64,000 nt of DNA, taken from Mesodorylaimus sp. YZB2_4 (taxonomy: Eukaryota; Nematoda; Enoplea; Dorylaimida; Dorylaimidae). The stretch spans positions 434,001-498,000 of the forward strand of contig JASANH010001028.1 in NCBI GenBank assembly GCA_030248295.1, read 5' to 3'. The notes below the pieces were generated by a model, which had not been told where the DNA came from, searched no databases, and saw only the letters and a list, made by a program, of their open reading frames with translations. Within the stretch, counting starts at the first letter, position 1; each line of letters starts with the position of its first letter. The translations under genes were made by a program, and so were the position numbers. Below are positions 1-12,306 of the stretch, one piece after another.

Positions 1-104
1 GTGCTTTATCGTTAATGCATTCTTGGTTGGCATCACTTTTTTCTGTGACAAGTACATATGAGTACACAGTACAGTGAGGAAACAGTGAGTCGATTAGACA
101 ACTG

Positions 105-206
105 GGGACGAAATGGGTCAGGGACGTAAAAGGCCGGGGACGAAATGGCCAGGGACGAAACGGCAGGGACGAAAAGGCGGGGACGAAATGGCGGGGACGA
201 AATGAC
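105..206 (+). repeat. Degenerate short tandem array (about 14-nt unit)
   Basis: Seven imperfect copies of a GC-rich unit close to GGGGACGAAATGGC, with spacing of 13-17 nt. The core GGGACG is nearly invariant while the tail varies. It resembles, in unit length and style, the inverted array arms at 8518-9066 and 47418-48415. No inverted partner is visible here; one could lie left of the window. Confidence 0.85.
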
Positions 207-456
207 CTACAACCAAGAAAGTCATATCCTATATCAAAGCGACGTTGCCCGCTGACAGCTGACCGAAGAGTGAAAGTGACTTGGATCCTGCAAAGGGTCA
301 AGGTTGCTGCACTGGTGCATATCTGTCATACACAAGTGGGGACTCTTAGCGCCACACCCTTATTCCCCTCGGCCCCTCTTAGAAGCACAGGAATACTCGT
401 TTATCTTTTCTTCAACCTTGTTTCGAAGTTTTCTGACTGAAGATGCTCTTCTGTAG

Positions 457-1015
457 TTTTATCTCCCAAAAATTTCCACTTTAATCCAGATTTTATAGCA
501 TCATTTTATCTTGGTTTTTTAAAATTTTTGTCGCTGCTTTGATAGGAGCTTAGACAGTTAGTCAGTCAGTCATGTCGTGTCATGTGACGCCCACCACAGA
601 GGTCTTGACGTCCTCCACGGATGGCGCCAAAGCGACATAAACCATGTTCATTTTTGCAGTAAACAACTATTTTCAAATCTCAAAAACGCTAAAAATTTAT
701 AGCTTTTTTTCAATATCTGGGTTGTGAGAAGATACAGTACATATAATACATAACCTGTTTACACGCCCTTCACGTGTCATGTGTGCATTCCCAAAGGAGA
801 CAGTAGATATGGATATGGATAGGATTTCGATATCGATGTCGATTAGGTATACATGTGGATATGAATATCAACATGGTCACAACTAGCCTCAAAATAGCAG
901 ACATCAGAACTGTGTCGCTAAAAACAGTCACAAAATGCACAAGATTTTAATCTGCGGCTCTATCAGTAATATGAATAAAAAAATCAAACAAGAACGAATA
1001 CCCGTTCCCGTCGCC
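457..1015 (+). repeat. Interspersed repeat, copy A
   Basis: This stretch matches, in inverted orientation, two blocks near 41 kb. Positions 457-700 match 40950-41180 and positions 720-1015 match 38330-38600. Shared landmarks are the AGTCAGTCAGTC run followed by a CATGTGACGCCCACC-like segment, the GTCCTCCACGGATGG segment, and an ending near AATACCCGTTCCCG. Copy A lacks the 2.3 kb that separates the two blocks in the other copy. Positions 808-880 also hold a degenerate GGATAT-rich stretch. The element class is not recognised. Confidence 0.7.
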
Positions 1016-1030
1016 TCTTACCCAATTTAA

Positions 1031-2323
1031 CTCAAGCTTACGATTAGCCACCAGACTTTATACAAGCTTTGAGTGCACATGCTGTGAGTTACTTCGAAAA
1101 TTTCTTGCCCTGGTGCCACTTTTGTGACAGTGGGCACGTATAACTTGCAAGTCTGGATGGGATGGGGCTTTGTCAGATCAGACCAAATCGGATCGTGAGA
1201 AATACTTGTAATTTTTTTGAACGTTCAATAACTCCTCAACCTTTTTCGAAGGGCCGCTCCCCATGATTATCACGCAGTATTTATTGTTATGGTGCCATGG
1301 CACAAGTAGCGCCCCTTTCAAGGCTCTGCCACACAACTCATCATGGATCACTGTGCTTCACAAGCTGCTAACTTTTAATAAGCAAAATCGCAGCTTCGAA
1401 TTTGGGTCAAGTTGTGCACAAATTACTGCAGGATTGAGCTAGAAGTTCGAAAGAAGCAAATCGTGGATGACAATATCAGAAACATTTGGTCGGTGAGATG
1501 CAATATCGGCGGAAAAGCATTTCAAGTGCGCACTTGCGAGCTTTCTGAAGCTTTTCGCACCCTTTTAGCATACGCTGTCGTGCTCAGGCTGCTAATGGAA
1601 AGGGTTGTTAGTGAGGCATTTCAAAATACTCTTTTAAGCAGATGTAAGGCTGGACATTTTAGAGTGGCATATTAAAATGATAAGTTGCAAGGCAAAGAAA
1701 AAAATTGTTACATAACACTTTTTGTTTGCTTTTTATCGATTTATTACTTCTTCTATTGGTGCCAAAGTGAAAATACAAAGAGTTTATACTTGGTGTTATA
1801 AAGTAATTCAGCATACAATAGTATGTATATATTCATCTAAAAGCATGACAAGAAGTGTCTGCGTGGTGCTTCTCAATTGCTGCAATTTTCATCCAGGTAC
1901 AAGTATAAGCAAGAGCAATTCATTTAAAATTTTAGAAGCAACAGTTCGATGACGACTTTTCAACACACATGACTCGTGATAGTGAGATGCTCTGGCAATG
2001 CGCAGGGATTATTCTAACCCAGATGGCAAAAAGCTTCAAGATCAGCCGGGAAAGCCTCATACTAAAAGATTACAGACATGAAAGAGAGGACAGGAACACA
2101 ATAAGTGATGCAATGGAGGTCGAGGAGGCAAACCACGAATGTCTAAAATTTAGCAGCTGAAGCAGCTGAAAAGAGAGAATATCTCACGGTTTGTATTTAC
2201 GCTGTGCAGCTTCTTTTGCAGCAGTGCCTGTTATGACATTCTAGACAACAGGTTGCGGTTTCGTGAAACGATCTACAAGAGAAAGTGGTGCTAGCAGCTG
2301 TCCACTAACCCCTTCCCACTCGA
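1031..2323. other. Gene-free stretch
   Basis: Only short open frames occur here (1412-1675, 1722-1952, 1969-2160), with no recognisable domain, signal peptide or splice-consistent continuation. A GATCGTGAG motif lies at about 1191-1199. I see no gene. Confidence 0.5.
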
Positions 2324-4429
2324 TCAATTCGCAGGACCAGCGATAACTTTTAGATCTGCCGGGGTTACAGAGCTTGGTTGTTTGAAATAAGCGCATGTGA
2401 ACAAATTTTTCACCCCTTGGCGATATGGACGCAGCATGGTCAAGGTGATCAGACCCCTCGCGGCTGAATTCATCAGATACAAACAAGCGAATGCGCGTCT
2501 GGTGACGATGTCAGTGCGATCGTAGGAGATGAACTTGGCCAAGTGGTATGTGGTGTGGAATACGACAGGCGCGATCATGTCAGCAAAAAGAAAATATAGA
2601 ATTTCTCTGTTCTGGCTGACGACATTGGTTTTCAACATTTTCACAGACGCGTGATCTGATAGCTTCTTGTATATTTTGTAGTTGCAATACAACATCGTGG
2701 CATTGCAGAAACTGAAAAGAGAGAAGCTTAGATCACTTTGTTGAAAATTGTCACCTGCGCTCTCTATCGGTAGTTTGTCAGGGGCTGTCGTATTGCTCCC
2801 ATAGAATACTGCTGCAGTACACCAACGGGCAGATGTTTGAGAACTCACAGTGGTTATTTATGATTACGCACTTTATGCGCGGGTATTCTGGGTGCAACAC
2901 AGTGGCAGGGCCTGTTTTGGCGAACAGAAGGCGTCTTCAGGCACATGGCAGTCTCGTCCTCATTACAATACCTCCCAACATCGACAATGAAGAAAGAGTC
3001 TATCGGCTGGGTGTAGGTGGCCATTGCCAGAGGACTAGTCATGACCATCTGCCCTGTCGATGCGGTACTGTTTCCTGGCATGGCGGGCTCTACTGTACAG
3101 TAGGTAGCACTGTGTGGCAATAATTCGGATCGGTTTTGTCCTTCCGAAATGGTAGACATAATTTTACTAGGTCATTATGGTTCACAATTGCAAATAGGGA
3201 CCCAGACATAATTTGTTTCACTCTGGCCCGGATCTTGCTTCTATGGGCATGTGGTTTTCCAGGCCAGTCGCTCGCAACTGGATCTCTGGGCATCTTCGGA
3301 CCAGAGATACAGTACATCTGCTAAATACTGATCGAATTCAGTGAAATATTGCCTACTCCCAGGGAGAACTGAAGTTTTGGTTTTTAGGTGGGCTCTGGAC
3401 TTTGACGCAATGTGCTCATGCTCCAGGAAAAAACTGAGGTCTAACGCTTGAATTACTCGTAGTTATTACTCGTAGTTATTACATAGTTACCCTGCACTGT
3501 ACAGTGCAGGGTAACTATGTACGAGTAATTTCTTGCTTTTCGAAAAACCATTGACTTTGAGAGTTTTCTGGCAACTCCGAGCCCATAATCCTCCCATTTG
3601 TACTGTGCACCCTGGACACGGCTGCCCCATCTTATGCATTTGGTGCAGTGTCATGTGTTCTGTGCAGAAGGACTGATTTGCTCACCCGACTAATGGCAAG
3701 ACGATGACCGCCCAGTAGAATATGATCCATCCGATCGGACTGCTGGTCTTTACGGTGAGGCAACAGTGCAGGTTGTCGTAATCGAAGCCTTCAAGCACGA
3801 GCTGAATGGCTGGCAGGCACTGAAGGAAGTGGATATCTAGCAAGCCGTACCTGTCTGCCCATTCAGAGTGAATATCAGTGGCACCACTGTGCAGAAGGCC
3901 CAGGTGCCAACGATCATGCAAACCATGTTGCGAATTGTATAAATAGATTCGTAATGCTGGGAGTGATGCAGAGAGATGTAGCGATTGATGGACAGCATGG
4001 GCGGAAAGATAAAATCGAAGAAACCCGCCACAAAATTGTAGAATCCCAACCATTTGCAGCCTGTAGGATCAACCTGCGAGTGCCTTAAGTCAGGCGTCTA
4101 CTATACCAGAGCTAACAAACACAAGCTACCTGATCGTGCCACAGAATGTATCGCCATTGGGCAGTTATGAACGAGACTCCGAGCAGGAAGTCGGACGTCG
4201 ACAGATTGGCCACCATGATTTGAACTTTCTGCTTGCGCATCTCTGGTGTGAATATGGTCATCAAAATTGGCAACGCATTCAGAATTACGGCCCATGAAGC
4301 GAAGAACAGAAATAGGATGGTCGTGTGGACCCGTATTTGCCATTCATCGCTGCTCAGTGGCACGATGTGGGGGAACAACGGATAGGCTATGCTGGTATTA
4401 TTACCCTTCCAGCTAGCCAGGGACTCCAT
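2324..4429 (-). CDS. Rhodopsin-like seven-transmembrane receptor (GPCR)
   Basis: Four exons give 344 residues in one frame: 4429-4130, 4073-3851, 3809-3686 and 2711-2324. The ATG at 4429 starts a short N-terminus with an NNTS glycosylation site. TM2 carries the NLSTSDF signature (family NLAxxD). The helix III end reads SINRY, a DRY variant. TM4, a Cys-containing loop and TM5 follow, then TM6 with PVVF and TM7 with an NSAARGLI element in place of NPxxY, and a basic helix-8-like tail. Introns 1 and 3 (56 and 974 nt) have good GT-AG borders. Intron 2, at 3850-3810, would be only 41 nt; the alternative is a one-base frameshift. Ligand unknown; a lineage-specific chemosensory or peptide receptor is the most I would infer. 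Confidence 0.8.
3480..3521. repeat. 42-nt perfect palindrome in GPCR intron
   Basis: Positions 3480-3521 form an uninterrupted perfect inverted repeat centred on CTGTACAG, able to form a loop-less hairpin. It is preceded by two direct copies of TTACTCGTAGTTA (about 3451-3476), and TACGAGTAA recurs just after it. It lies inside the 974-nt third intron of the receptor gene. Confidence 0.9.
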
Positions 4430-7400
4430 TTTGATCTCTGACGCCGTATCAGGCACAAATGATCTCCCTTTTATTCCCGAGCTTTTTATATCTTTGAGTG
4501 CAGTGAACAGAGACACGGAAATCCACACTTTATACTTGTCATAGAGGAGACAGAAGAGCAGCTGAAAATGAATGTGACCTGAGGGCTGTCTGCGGCTTCA
4601 TTCCCTGGCTACTATAGAATCTATGGTGGTAATCCGTGCGCTAGAGGAGCTAGGTTTGTTGCACTGTTGTGGGGAGAAATATGGTAGCCGCGCGTAAAGA
4701 TTGAAATCGGAATGGCATGAAGAATAATGAATGTTCGCATGGCGTTTTCTAACAATGAGTGAACTTATTTGCACGAAAGATATGAAATTCCGATGTCTAC
4801 ATGACCTATCTCCTTACGAATGCATGCTCACGCACTTTGATAAACTGTTTGCGTTTGATACGGCTTGATGGCTTGAAGAGTGCAATTTTTATATTGCACT
4901 TGACCGAACCTAAAATCGGACAGCCTAGTAAGGTCGATAGGTGCAAGTTCACGATGCTTGATCGAGTGGAATTTTAGGAGAAATTTATGGTCAGATTTTT
5001 AATGCTCGATGCGAGTCATGAGAAGCGCACGCGCAGAAGCTTTTAATAAAAATAAAGTTCAACAAGTTCAGTCTAAAATGGCAAATATAGTCTTGACAAA
5101 TTCCGTCGTCTGGAATGTTTCAGACGACGGTTTGACGAAAGGTAAGGGCAGGGGCAGGTGAAGGTGCAACCTTTCGGCGAACGAGGGAAATTACTTATTA
5201 CAAAGACATGCGAGTATATATGCACAGTACAGTCACGGGGCCTCGAGACCTCACTGGCCCGTGTAAGAGGCCAAACTCAAACCTGGGAACCCTTATCAAA
5301 GAAAAGGAAGAGGTTGCCTTACTGGATTTCAGTCAGATCGCCGTGTACGGGCGTTGGGACAGGAAGGGCACAAAAAAAAACCACTAAAATGCCATATCTC
5401 TGGGGCCTGCATATATCTCGAGCCTGCTCGAGAGCTCGAGATTGCAGACATCTAGGGTGTGTTTTGTTTGGCAAACTACAGCAGCGCTCTTGCAGCGCTA
5501 TTGTAAGGCTTCCTTCTTATTGCATCCTCCCCCCCCATGATAAATGCGTAACCCCTTCCCTTTTCAGCTTTAGAAAAACATATCGGCCTGCCTTTGCGAT
5601 GCATAGTAGCGAGAAAATAGCACTGAGCTAGGATACAGCTACTGGCACCACCGTTGCTGTATGCTAATTTACCACGTAAACTTAGCTTGCGCGATACGTT
5701 TTGTCGTATCAAGCCTCTGCCCCTAACCGCTATACTATATTCTTTGGCCACGATTTATCCCAGCTTGTAAGTGCAGGTGGCGAGAGTGTGGGTGCCAAGG
5801 TTAGATGTTTGTTGAAAGTCCGGGCTCGTAACTGGATCGACTTAAGAGGCAATCCCAGAGTTTCTACCATTAAAAATTTCAACATATGTGGCTCAGGTAA
5901 AATAGGATTCAGGATAAAATAGGTGAAATAGCCATGTGCTAAACCAAGAAAACCGAGCCATGTTTTTTACAGATAGACTCGGAAACGCTGAGACAAACAA
6001 ACTGGCGGAACTTCAAAAATTTTTGCGCTTAAGTTAAGTGTAGAGAATCGTCATCTGAAATAATACTCCGCCGAGATCATTCTAATACTGCAAGACAAAA
6101 TAGAAAGGTGGACGTCTGAGAATTACCGGAGCAAGGTGCTTTGGTAACTTAACTGCTCGACGACCAAAAACCTATTTTGCCTCACTCTGTGGGACTGTAG
6201 TGGTAGAAATGGGATTACCTGGAAAAAACGAGTATACTGCCACGCCAGTCAAAATTGAGCTTGTATACCACGGTACATGGAGCTTGCTGAAAAAAAAGGT
6301 TTGTGCTGAATGGATTTGCTTTATCCCTCGGTTTTCCTGGCAAATAAATATTTGCCTTTGAAAAATACGTTGTTTGTAAGTGCTTCTTTCTGGTGTCACT
6401 TTAGCATTTTCAAAGGCCTCGATAGTAATTGATGCTGCTATAGATAGCTCGCACACTCAGTGCGCAGTGCGAGGTATCACGATTCAGGAACATGATCAAA
6501 GAAGAGGATACCGTATGAAGGAAAAAGCTGATGGAACCCTCTTCAACACAGAATAACATACCCTGGAGGGAACCAGATTTATTGTATAAATAAAGTTATT
6601 CTACATGGGGTTGCATCAGCGCTAAGAAGCCATCACTTTGTGGTCATAACCAGGATGCAGGAAATGATATACTGTACGTATCTCCTTGACAGGCAATCAT
6701 AGAAATCTTTTGCCATCATCGTTACTGAATAGTGAGTGCATTCATGATTACGCTGCCTGATGACAAAGCCTGATTGTAAATCATGGCACATGCAAGCATT
6801 TGCTGCAACCTCACAATCATCACGAGGTTACGTAAGTTAATTACTAAATTTATTATTTATAACTCACCGATCTGTTTTTATTTCAGATAATTTCAAAAAG
6901 TCGCCAAGGCCATCCAATAGATCATACTTAAATATACTGGTAAATTTGAGATGGTTGCCCTTATATTTAGAATCATTCAAATCCAACAGTACATTTAAAG
7001 ATAGTTCTGGGAATCATGCAAAGCCTGTGCGATATCATGAGAGCAGATGAAGCAATTAACTGGAAAATTTCACCTCCAGAAGTTTATTAAAAGGCTGAGC
7101 ATATGCTATGTGGCTGGCAAGCAGTTTGTCTACCTATCTGCCAATCACCCATCCGAATTTGAGTTTTGCTTGAGACGCCTATTGGTTGAAGTGCTCCAAG
7201 AAGATGCTTGGTCAGACAATGGAAAAACCCCAGTGCAGACTCTCTCACAATCAGCTGTTGCTAGATGACTGCTGGTTCATTAAACATTCCGCACAAGCTC
7301 CAATTTCACTAATTCAAAACGAAAGACAAGGAGAAGTGCATTTATGGCTAACTTTGTCTGCTTTTGTGACTCTGCTTTCCCGCTTTTCAGTTTTACTTGG

Positions 7401-8517
7401 TCAAAGTTCAAGAAACTGGTGTCGAAGGACCGTCACATTGTGTTTACGCCTTTACTTGACGCGGTAGCCGTTTGCGGACCAAATGCCACCATGGTTTACG
7501 GCACCATAGCTTTACGAACTACGAGGACATCGAATGACCATCTGCGGCAAATAAAAACGCCTTGCCTACTGAAAAGATTATGCATAGTTTGAGGTCCTAT
7601 CCATAGTAGTCAATTTAATGCACTAATCTACACCGTCTTAATCGGTGTTTCAACTTGTTTATGCATAGCCTTAGGGCTTCGAAATTCCCATGCACTCGGA
7701 ACCATCCGTTAGAGCTATCGAATGAGATGAGTTTCAACAGCACTGGGGCAAACAACGACCACGGCCAGTTCGATACTCTTCGCGCGCCGATTCATTAGCA
7801 ATCGATTGTTAAACTTAATTACTGGTACTTAAGATTAGTCTTGACGAAGTACAAGATGGGCACTTATCGTTAGAATACAAAAACACTGTCCATATGCAAT
7901 GTTAAAGTATCACATGGTAATTAAAAAAATATTTGACTTAAAAATCTGTGAACCTTTATTGCCAACCCTGTACTACCTGCAGTACAGTAAGATGAGAAAC
8001 AATACACATATGTAGGTGCTTCCTTTTGTTGGAAGCTTCCAGGGTGGATCTACTGGTTTTTGCGCAGACTGGCAGTTGTTACAGACGCGACGTTAATTTG
8101 TCGAATAATGGCAACAATTAATTGTTAGATGCATGAAGGTTTGTGCGTGACTGTTTGGCATTATGGCTTTGCTCTAAGTAGTTGAAGGAAGTCTTTTAAC
8201 ACTCACCTGGAAGGATTCGCCTGGAAGGATTCACATGCACTATACATTATTATTGCCAGCACAAAGTAACGCTCTTTGCTTAATTGCCAGCACCGGAAAA
8301 GACTGCAGATCAAAAAGCAGGAAAAAAAGTAAAACATTCATGTTGAAGCATCATGAACATGTCTCTGCACAACTATGCGCTGCTTGCAAGTGGTCTTGAA
8401 ACAGTTATGTTGGTGTATCGTAGAGCCTTGGGGAATTGGCAAAAGCTTGTGCTATAAGTAAATTTGCAAATTGTTTCAGAACGCCTTCGATTTATTCTTG
8501 AGATCAAGCAATCGGGA
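4430..8517. other. 4-kb region without recognisable gene
   Basis: No frame longer than about 160 codons and no domain is seen. The 5158-5631 frame starts at GTG and reads as low-quality sequence. Around 5418-5441 there are three clustered CTCGAG palindromes. On the minus strand near 5745-5700 there is a short tRNA A-box-like string but no B-box, so I do not call a tRNA. A distant regulatory role cannot be excluded. Confidence 0.4.
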
Positions 8518-9066
8518 TGTAGCCACTTGCGCCATTCCCCATTGCGCCGTGTTCCATTTGCGCAATTCCCATATCCGGTGTGCCCCATTTGCGCTCTCCC
8601 ATTGCGACATACCTCAATTGCACTAAATCCGACATGCGCCATTCCCGTATGCGCCGTTCCCATATGCGCTTAGGTTTACCATACAGTAGGCAGTTGGTCC
8701 TTGTTATTGAGGAAATGGAACTTGTCTTTGAAAAAAACTTGCAGAAAAGTCTCAGGGAATTCTCAGCTATCGAGCAGCGACAGCGTTCAAAGCCCACCCG
8801 CCATCGTGCGAGGAATTCCTTGTTCAGCCCAGGATGCCCTCGCCTTACTGATATCAGGTTTATCACCTGTCAATCCAATTTTAAACACGTTCTCCGAAAT
8901 TGCGCTAATGGAAATAGCGCAAGTGCAAACGGCGCAGCTGAGGCACAGCGCAAGTGAGAACGGCGGAACTGTGCGATGGCTCATTCGGGAAATGGCGCAA
9001 TCGCAATCGGCGCCATTGAAACAGCGCAATGGGGAAAAGCGCAAATAGGAACGGAGCAATTGGCCT
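8518..9066. mobile_element. Foldback-like element: inverted arrays of a 14-nt unit
   Basis: The left arm (8518-8672) is a run of degenerate TTGCGCCATTCCCA units. The right arm (8897-9066) is the same unit in reverse complement (TGGGAATGGCGCAA-like). The arms flank about 225 bp that contain a SINE fragment (8770-8862). Long inverted ends made of short tandem units are the hallmark of Drosophila foldback elements. A related layout at 47418-48415 encloses a MULE transposase remnant, so a Mutator-type origin is inferred. Target duplications were not found. Confidence 0.7.
8770..8862 (+). mobile_element. SINE-1 fragment
   Basis: It matches the body of the full-length SINE at 26357-26794. Shared strings include the CGACAGxGTTxAAAGCCC block, CCGCCATCGT and CAGGATGCCCTCGC. 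It lacks both the tRNA-like head and the A-rich tail, and sits inside the inverted-array element. Confidence 0.75.
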
Positions 9067-9261
9067 ACACGCAAGCAATCTTCTGTTCATAAAACGTTTT
9101 TTCATTCGAGCGGTTTTCTGGTTATCTTCTAGGACGTGATAAGCGTATGCAGTATATACAGTACGTACCTACTGTACAGTATGTATTGTATCCGTAGATA
9201 AGAACCGCATGTGCATATTATGTGTAGTCATATTATTCGAACCATCAGCAGAGTCTAAAAA

Positions 9262-9656
9262 TACCGTATTTTCTCTAAATTCTCCCCCCTCTGGTTATTC
9301 TCTATACCCCCCTCTCCGGGGGATCCCCCGGAGACGAATTTTAATTACCGCACAAGATCATCAGGAGTGGAAAATGTGAAGAAATGGCGTGATAGCGTGA
9401 TAGAAAATGTTTTCATTAAAGAGTCAGATGACGAAGATGAGGTTAAAGACGAAGATATCGTGCATATGATTGAATTCGGCTGTGGACAGCATAAATTTGG
9501 GAATAGAAGCATTGAAATAAACAAAGTTAGCAGTACTTGTCGGGTACCAGTAGTTTCTTTCTGGCATCCGGAAAATGTTAGAGTTTTATTCTCCCCCGCC
9601 TGGGACCCATTTTGAAAAAATTTCTCCCCCTAGAAGAATTTCGAGGAAACACGGTA
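9262..9656 (+). mobile_element. MITE with TACCGTATTT termini, copy 1
   Basis: The 395-bp element begins TACCGTATTTTCTC and ends with the inverse, GAGGAAACACGGTA; the flanking or terminal TA could be the target duplication. C-rich and G-rich blocks (CTCCCCCCTC, CCCCCTAGAAG) lie just inside the ends. An inverted, shorter copy is at 35159-35562. The core (9367-9480) can be read as an acidic peptide with SVIENVF and ESDDEDEV, also recognisable in the second copy, as expected for the C-terminal tail of a transposase in an internally deleted element. Confidence 0.7.
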
Positions 9657-10252
9657 TTTGGCGCGCTTATTATCAAGTAATTCGTCCATAAATCCCATAA
9701 GGCGAAAAATCTTCTGTCTCGTCCTCGTTGGTGGCTTCTAATGGTTGCCCGACTAGCGTATCAACTCTGTCTGAACTATCGACGGCTTATAACCTCCTCA
9801 CTTGGGCATGGCGAAGAATGATGTACTACTTTCCCTTTTCAGGCAGTTGCTAATGCACTACTGCACTGGGGGTTGGTTATCTCTTGACGTCCTCTTTAGT
9901 TCAAGTGTCCTTCATTTAGTTTGAAAAATGAGATATACGCATAGACTTGAGGGTAGGAGGTACAGCTTGGGTCATCCTGGTCGTCAAGACCCTTGGGCAA
10001 AATGATGCCAAGACGTCAATATCCCTACATTTACCTACTGGAAGTATGTTTCTCCTATTATTAAAATTTATTATCCTCCGAGCACAATAAAATACTGTGG
10101 CAGCTGAAAACGTGGCCATACCTAAGTTTCTGTTAGAGCTTATTATCCCCCTCAAAAACGGTGCGACCCCACTCAACTTAAGATTGCTGAGCCAGCAACT
10201 TCTCACTTCATATTCGAGGCGCATAGTCGTAAATTTTCCTGCCAACTTTTCA

Positions 10253-12306
10253 ATGAACAACACGACTGCTGAACCTGTGCTAAGCCAAGCGGCTTTAGAT
10301 CTTTTAATTTACCAAGCATTCGCGGCGTCCCTCAGCGATATAATAGTCGCCTGTCGGCTTGCAATGTCATGCTTTGGAGCAATTGGCTCGATCCTCTTGT
10401 TTGCTACTCTGTTTCGAAACAAAGAATTCTCAGAGTCTTGTTTTGTATGCTACAGAGCAATCGCAGTGGCTGGCTTGGCCTACACTCTCTGCGCAACCAT
10501 CTCACCAATGTACCGCCTGACCGTCCAATACAAACTGCCCTTGGCCAGTTATTTCACGACAAACTACGTCTGGTCGTGGATCCGGTTTGTTGGAAACGAA
10601 GCGCTGTTTATTTCATCTGAACACGCAAGCATATATTTGATTATATTTTTGTCAGTTCAGCGTTTCATAGCTTGCCTAGTTCCAACCAAGTTTAAGCTGG
10701 TCGATAATCCGTGGCTTTGCATATCTTTCACTGTCTTATCGGTGGTGATTCCGATAGCATATTGTTTGCCCATGGTAATCTTAGAGGGCGTCACTTGGCG
10801 AAATGGGAGATATTATCGCTTGTTTCCCTCAAGTAATTATTATAAGGCATACGAAAGTTGTAGAAACTCCATCTATATTTTTCAAGCCCCTGCTGTGTCA
10901 ATTAGCTCTGCTTTAGCTATTATTGGAATGCTGAAAACATACTTCTCCAGGTAAGACTGAAAATCACCTGTATGCAGAACCGTTAAAAAATGCTGCCATT
11001 GGCATCAGGGAACATTAGACCTAGCGAGAATGATAAATATGTATAGTACATCAAAAAAGTGCTTGTTTTATAGGGCCATTGACGCGTAAAATGAAAGAGA
11101 AAATTCTTAAAAATAACGTCACTAGACATTAGCTTCGCTTCGCTGCGAGAAAATGCGATCAAAAGTTTAAAAATGTTAAAATCCCGTAAAACCTAGAACT
11201 GTTCGGAGGCAAGCTCGTTTTGCGATGTATTGTATTTTAATCACAACATCAAAATCCTGCAGTTACAGTAGATACACGGAAGGGAGTCGCAAGGGAAAAC
11301 GGATAGCATGCAAAGCGATATTAAGTAGAACCAAGCAGCGGGCCACTTTTTTATTTTTTATTGTTTTAGCCCTTCATAGTTTTAGTTTCATGTTGCATTG
11401 TGTTACAGTATTTCAGGGTTGGGAGTTTAAGTTTAAGCTAAAACTACATAATTTCTGCACTCGCCCAAGTTTCCATTAGGGCACTCTAACGGGGTCAACG
11501 TAGGCGGGCTCTCCAAGCGGCCGCTTACCGATGATGACAACGCAACCAGTGCCAACCAACGACGCCAATACCATGATATAAACGGCCGCTCACTAATCGT
11601 AAGCCTGCCTGCGAGTATCGTCGATTTTATTCTAGATTTCAAAAGCAAAACTGGCGATCGCGTTTCCTCTGTTCGAGCAATGCTATAGCACGTCACACGG
11701 CATGCAGGAAAGCTAATGTCTAGCGACGTTCTTGAGTTCTTGTGCGTAGTGACGTATTACACCATTCTAGAGCCGAGGAACACAAAAGTTGGCAGCATGT
11801 TTCAAAAAAGCAATTGTGCATAGATCGCCCAATGACAGCAATGTGACACGCATTGTTCCGTTGCCCCACTTGTGATTAATTGCGCGGAAATTAAAAAGTC
11901 GTTTGATATCGGTTTCAGACGACGACTGCTCAGAGAAATTCACCCGACACAGCAATCCCGCAGTTCCTCTTTCAAAACGGCGAAGAAAAACTTGCAGCTG
12001 TGCTATTTACAGCTCAGTCAAGCAATACCAGTTGTACTATTCTGCACAGTTCATTTCGTAAGGTCGATTTGGTTTGGGGTTCAGTTGGTAAGAAACGAGA
12101 ACGGTGAAGTCGATTTGACCCATGCGTACGCTTACACCTTCTTGTGGCAAAGCGAGCTGGTTCTGGAAGATATCGCCAACGATCTTCATTTTTATCTTTT
12201 TCTTGTGTTTAGTAGCAAATTTAGAAAGGAATTTTTGAAAAGATTTTGGAGAAAACCTCCCTTAGTGACCACTGTAGTGAGTAGTGTCGTTCATGCTGCT
12301 CGCTAG
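10253..12306 (+). CDS. Seven-transmembrane chemoreceptor-like GPCR
   Basis: Two exons, 10253-10950 and 11919-12306, join in phase 2 (CCAG/GTAAG to TTTCAG) into 361 residues. The ATG at 10253 is preferred because the protein then starts with a short extracellular tail bearing NNTT. Hydrophobic helices follow at about residues 30-52, 65-85, 105-135, 155-178 and 205-228, then a basic third loop (RRRLLREI) at the exon junction, TM6 with the QAIPVVLF string and TM7. The TM3 end reads LSVQRFIACL, an RF/RY variant of DRY. A QSELVLEDIANDL segment leads into TM7. The family looks like the divergent invertebrate peptide/chemoreceptor group; ligand unknown. The 968-nt intron carries no obvious gene. Confidence 0.8.

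Noticed and set aside
5158..5631. 157-codon plus-strand frame
   Set aside because: GTG start, low-complexity and Arg-rich random-looking translation, no splice-consistent neighbours.
5700..5745. tRNA-like A-box string on the minus strand
   Set aside because: No B box, no acceptor-stem pairing and no anticodon loop could be set up.
8464..9105. Cluster of overlapping frames on both strands
   Set aside because: They read through the inverted 14-nt arrays and a SINE fragment.
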